Assembly: GCA_028023455.1 (NCBI GenBank)
Contig: JAQFVV010000258.1
Span: 1,106,501-1,170,500, forward strand
Direction of reading: 5' to 3'
DNA from: Epiperipatus broadwayi
Lineage: Eukaryota > Onychophora > Udeonychophora > Euonychophora > Peripatidae
DNA length: 64,000 bases
The position numbers and the translations under genes are program-made. The notes under the pieces were generated by a model. The model searched no databases, was not told where the DNA came from, and worked only from the letters and a program-made list of their open reading frames with translations. Every line of letters starts with the position of its first letter. Position 1 is the first letter of the stretch. Below are positions 59,850 through 64,000 of the stretch, one piece after another.

Positions 59850-61180
59850 ATCCCTTTTAATTAGTCTTAAATTCGTCCACTGCTTTGATTAAATTCTTAA
59901 GATGCCTTTTAATTAATTCTGTTGTCTATGGATTTTAATTAGTAGGCATTGCTAATCCTGTTTTTATATAGCTTATGAGTATTTGCAATCTTTGAGGGAA
60001 ATTTTTACTTATAAACTTTCATTTATTTTTAATATTTAACTGTCTTATTTTATTTTTTTAACATGCACACATTTTACTATTTCTTTATGTTTACAATCAA
60101 CTCATTATTTTAGCACACATATTTTATTTTAACTAAATAAATGAAAAGGATTTTTAGTTTTTAAGACTTCTTTTTTTTTCTTCTTTAATATATTTAATTT
60201 TCTCAGTTATACTCCCCCTCAGGCTAACTACATTTTCTTTTAATAAACTAACTTTCAAAGTCCACTTTCTTAATTATTCTATAGTTTAGTTTTTGTCAAG
60301 TTAAATTTTCTCCCCCCTCTTTAATTAATTTGTAAATATTATTACTGACTTTTAGCAAACTGTTTTAAACTAATAATAAAACTCTTTAAATTTTTATAGA
60401 TTTCTTCTTTTTTTTTTTTTTCAAATAAGATTTTTTTTTTTTTAATTTCAAAATCTTTCCATTATTTAAATATACCATTTTATTTTAATAATTACAAACA
60501 AGAATTTTATATGGAATGCTATACAATATAGTTACATTTAAAGCACTATTGTAGTTTTAAATTATTGAGGCAAAGTAAATAAAATACAAAAACCTAGGAC
60601 TAAGAAATAAATAGGCAGGATCACTGCGTGCAAGTATGCAGTTGTGCTGAACACAAGGGCACTTCATCAATTGGGGTGTCAAATAACAGTGATAAATTTA
60701 TATGAAAATAAAAATGCTTAAATTTTTATGAATCATTCTGATATTTATGAATCATTCCTTGTTAAAAACACATTCTGATTGCCAATATTTTTTATTTAAA
60801 TGCAAGAGAATTATTTTTTATTTAAATTGTTCAAAATATATTAAATATTATATACTTTATCCTTGAGCTGCATTGAATAGATGGGAACTATTTCAATAAT
60901 GAATTAAAATTTGTATACCATATTACCTCAAATATAAGTTCCACTTTTTTTTTCTAAATTTTGGACTCATAAAACAGAAATACATCTTAAATTAAAAACA
61001 AAAAATTTTACCAACTTATTTCTGTGGATCTTTGCATTATGCTATACATGCACATAATATTGCGATCGTTACCTGTGTAGAATAGCATGATCTTTTTTAA
61101 TCAATACTTTTTGGATTAATTTTGTAAACAGCTTTAACTTTTTTTCAAACCACTACTTTTAACATTATTTTGCCAATTTC
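59850..61180. other. AT-rich sequence with one possible transposon end
   Basis: No gene. Around 60915-60960, ATATTACCTCAAATATAAG followed by TTCCACTTTTTTTTTC resembles the ends of common DNA-transposon families with a cgaatataag motif, but no partner end was located. Confidence 0.3.
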
Positions 61181-61189
61181 ACTGATTTT

Positions 61190-61664
61190 ATCAAGAAAAC
61201 CGTACTGAATAACTTTTACAACTAATAAATCTATACAACAATGAAATAAGAACCTGCTTTGCTCTGACTAGTTGTTTCTTGTTCTCTATACAAGAAAGTA
61301 CCTGTCAACAATTTTGATGATTCCAATGTCTTTGTATTGATTTTCAAGGTAAAAACATATATTTTAAAATCTTTTAATGTTATTTTGCTGATTTTGACAG
61401 TTAATATCTTCATTTTAATTTTCAAAAATGAAAACATGTTTTAGAATCTTTTCATGTCATTTTTCAATTTTAACATTATTTTATTGAGAAAACTCTATTG
61501 AATAACCTTTAGAATTTTTTTACAACTAACAAATCAACATAACAATGATAAGAGCCTACCTTCAAATGTACTGATTGTTTGTTTCTTGTTCTCTACAAAA
61601 GAGAGCACTTGCCACAATTTTGAGTTCTGATATCTTCATTTAGATTTTGAAAATGTAAATATAT
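61190..61664. repeat. Imperfect tandem repeat, about 294-bp period
   Basis: AGAAAACCGTACTGAATAAC (about 61194) and AGAAAACTCTATTGAATAAC (about 61488) start two related stretches, each with GTTTCTTGTTCTCTA and later ATCTTCATTT. The second unit is cut off by the LTR-like repeat starting at 61665. The minus frame 61437-61231 is inside and not a gene. Confidence 0.7.
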
Positions 61665-63402
61665 TGTACCGGTCAAAAAACGTCCACCACCTAAACTGCA
61701 AGTCGGATCCAAACTCAGTCAGTTCAAACTGAATTCAACCCAATTCACCAGGACAGATTAGTAGAAATCAAAATCGACGGCAGTGCTATGCACCAAGAAA
61801 CTAGCTCTATGGTTGATGAGGATTAGAGACCCCTGAACTGACACTAATATCGGATAATAAATTAACTAAGATAATTTTAAATTGAATCATATGTATATTT
61901 TTGGGTTGCCAACACAGACAGTGAGCATTAACATTAAAATAATTATGAATAAATGACTTAAGAAACCAAGTGTGTTTAGAAAATATTTAATAATAATAGT
62001 TTGTCTTGTTTGAATTTTAAATAATGATTATATTAATCAATTCCAGTCCTTAAACAAAGTTTATAATTATAATAAGAGTGGCGGTCCTTATTATATGCCA
62101 ATGAGTATTACGCAATATTTGAAAGTCTATATGTCTATGCCCCCAACAAGAAAATAAAGGCAGATAAAGGTATCAGTGGTGACGGGAATTTATTATTCTA
62201 CTTTTATTATGACAGAATGTGAGGTTTATTTTCACATTCACAAATCCATTCATGAGGAGCAAGATACATATTTTAGGGCATAACTTTAAGCTTTTTAGAA
62301 AACCTATTTAATTAAATATAACTGAGAATTTGTTCGACTTTAATTGAAATCACTTTGTCACGAATTACGAGCGTCAGAGTGGGCTTTACCAGAACAGAGA
62401 GGCAACGGTGCTGATGAATTATGAGCTGTAAAATAAAGATGAAAGATAATAGCTGGTCAGTGATTTAAAAGTAGTATGGCGGCTTGTATGTGACAAGTCT
62501 TACGCCCTTTAAGTAGATGTGGAACACGAGAAAACCAGGCCGAGTCGTAACTACAAACCTTTGGTATTCCAAATATGACATGAGCGGGGGAGGAAGTGCT
62601 TTCTTCCTCTTTAGTTTAAAATATCAGTAATAACACCACCGACAAGCCTGTGAAACAAATGATAGCCCTATGCCATCAACGGTGAAGATGATGACTTGCT
62701 AGTCACCGTTTGAAAAATAAAACCCAATTATAGAATGCTCTACGTGATGACTTGATCAATTTGATTAAAGTCAAACGAACTTTTAACCAAAATTATTTTA
62801 AAGTATTTGTAAATGATATTAATTATGCCCCAAACATTGTGCCCTTCCTGAATCTAAATAGCAAGTAACTGAAATGTGAATTAGGATAGATTTGATTCCT
62901 TTATCGGCCCCTTTGCAAAAATAAAAACATGTTTTAAACATTATATGTGAATAAATACGCATTAGTGAAACAAGAAAATAGCTTTTTAACATTATGTGGA
63001 TATATAAACATTTGTAAATTAGATAGGAGCTGGGGACATAGGTGAGAAACAGAGCTAATAATTTATTATAAAAATAACAAACATTTAATAATTTATTTCC
63101 ACTCGATGATTGATAGAACTGTATAAATCTAGTTCTAATGGGCAAAAATTATTATCAGATTTAATATTATATTATTTACGTGAAGCAAATGGAACAAAGG
63201 GGCTCATCGAGTCGAAGGATTATTGGCATATAATTAAAAATAAACAACATTAATAAATCATACAATAAATATATATATATATAATAAATGAACCGCCATC
63301 GTAAGCAAGGAAAGTTAAATTTAAAGACTAGAGATTGAGAGTATTTATATAATTTAAAATAGCATAAATAAAGGGGTTTACACAAAGTATTACATTTATA
63401 GA

Positions 63403-63711
63403 ATGAAAAGAGCTCTTAAAGGGAGTGTAAATAAAGTTCGGAAACTGGCCAGAAAGTTTAAGGTTCATTATGGAAATATATTACCCATTTCTTCCAGGCT
63501 GGATCCTCAATTTACATGTCTGGGTGAGGAAAATGTAGGCATGCATTTGGTCGATTACTTGAACAGTATTTTAAGGAATTTTCATGATTTTAGCAGCATG
63601 ATTGGTCCGGAAAAGATTCAGCAGCTTCATTGGAGACCTTCAGAGGACTTCAGGAACCGTAGCAAGATTCCTGATGTTTTAGCCCTTCACCATGAACGAA
63701 ACACTATTTAA
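63403..63711 (+). CDS. Small basic ORF inside LTR-like repeat (uncertain)
   Basis: A 102-codon frame, MKRALKGSVNKVRKLARKF, has a basic N-terminus and a more ordinary remainder (HLVDYLNSILRNF, SSMIGPEKIQQLHW). I do not recognise a domain. The matching region in copy 1 is frameshifted, so selection on the frame cannot be judged from two copies. It could be a remnant of a gag-like or accessory protein, or chance. Confidence 0.25.
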   Translation: MKRALKGSVNKVRKLARKFKVHYGNILPISSRLDPQFTCLGEENVGMHLVDYLNSILRNFHDFSSMIGPEKIQQLHWRPSEDFRNRSKIPDVLALHHERNTI

Positions 63712-63909
63712 ATTTATGATTTTTAAACACATAGAGTTCACTGCACTTCTCTACAACAAAGATGGTTTCTTTCTTCTCCAAACTTTTCAGAGCTATATAT
63801 ACTGTATTTGATGCCTTCGGGTTAGTGCTTCTTTCATTATCAATGTCACAAAATCTACTGGTTGTTTTTAGATACATTCCTTCAATAAGGCTTTCAAACT
63901 CATTAACTT

Positions 63910-63939
63910 GAATTCATTTTCTAATTAGAAAATGAATTC
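63910..63939. repeat. 30-bp perfect palindrome in LTR-like repeat
   Basis: The half-site GAATTCATTTTCTAA is followed by its exact reverse complement. Copy 1 holds 28 bp of the same palindrome at 32732-32759, followed in both copies by another self-complementary AAAATCA...TGATTTT stretch. Confidence 0.9.
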
Positions 63940-64000
63940 TTAAAATCAGAAAATGATTTTAATTAGAAAATCCTTACATTCTAAAATACTTATCTTTTTT

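Larger units (their letters stand above)
61665..64000 (+). mobile_element. LTR-like repeat, copy 2 (truncated by window end)
   Basis: It starts TGTACCGGTCAAAAAAC and follows copy 1 (30509 onward) block for block, including the promoter-distal ORF region and the palindrome. Distances agree closely: from repeat start to the ATG it is 1,732 bases in copy 1 and 1,738 in copy 2. The remaining 1.8 kb lies beyond the window. Minus frames 63145-62819 and 63385-63176 are not supported as genes. Confidence 0.7.

Overview
The window is AT-rich animal DNA. It shows intron-split coding, canonical GT/AG splice sites, many decayed retroelements and no bacterial-style operons. The only host gene I can identify is KDM1A (lysine-specific histone demethylase LSD1), on the minus strand. 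Four consecutive exons are visible at 42725-42619, 38939-38858, 28383-28289 and 28104/28077-27935. Splice phases agree at every junction. The exons encode the FAD-binding Rossmann start of the amine-oxidase domain and the stretch up to the tower insertion. The SWIRM-side exons (expected above 42726) and the tower and C-terminal oxidase exons (expected below 27935) were not found. The protein suits many invertebrates; I cannot name the species.

Everything else recognisable is mobile or repeat DNA. From 0.66 to 11.2 kb there are two antisense RTE-type LINE copies, a fragment of another LINE, a small MITE (5.7 kb) and a composite inverted repeat (6.7-7.36 kb). From 16.5 to 22 kb a third RTE copy is broken by at least three insertions: a 1.27-kb terminal-inverted-repeat element, a second LINE (itself hit by a 31-bp insert) and a 268-bp element with a perfect 12-bp target duplication. 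From 28.9 to 42 kb the KDM1A introns carry ribozyme-bearing repeats and a 4.1-kb LTR-like repeat (30509-34616). A second copy of that repeat enters at 61665 and runs off the window end. From 43 to 60 kb lie two minus-oriented LTR-like repeats, a Penelope GIY-YIG fragment, a LINE remnant, a Tigger/jerky-type element with both ends present (50526-52666), a non-autonomous relative containing a piggyBac-like insertion, and a 1.4-kb foldback element.

The most interesting signal is a dispersed short repeat family (about 0.29-0.51 kb) whose copies carry a 43-nt hammerhead-ribozyme-like module. Two copies match the near-consensus core, a 6-bp stem I and a minimal stem III with a GUC cleavage triplet; at least five further decayed copies keep the same or nearly the same spacing. 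Perfect target duplications of variable length (12, 13 and 14 bp), inverted 5' segments and a copy with 21-bp direct terminal repeats point to reverse-transcriptase mobilisation of a multimeric RNA. This resembles the known hammerhead-bearing Penelope-like elements and retrozymes, but I cannot assign it to a named family.

All calls come from reading the sequence; no alignment, folding or database search was run.
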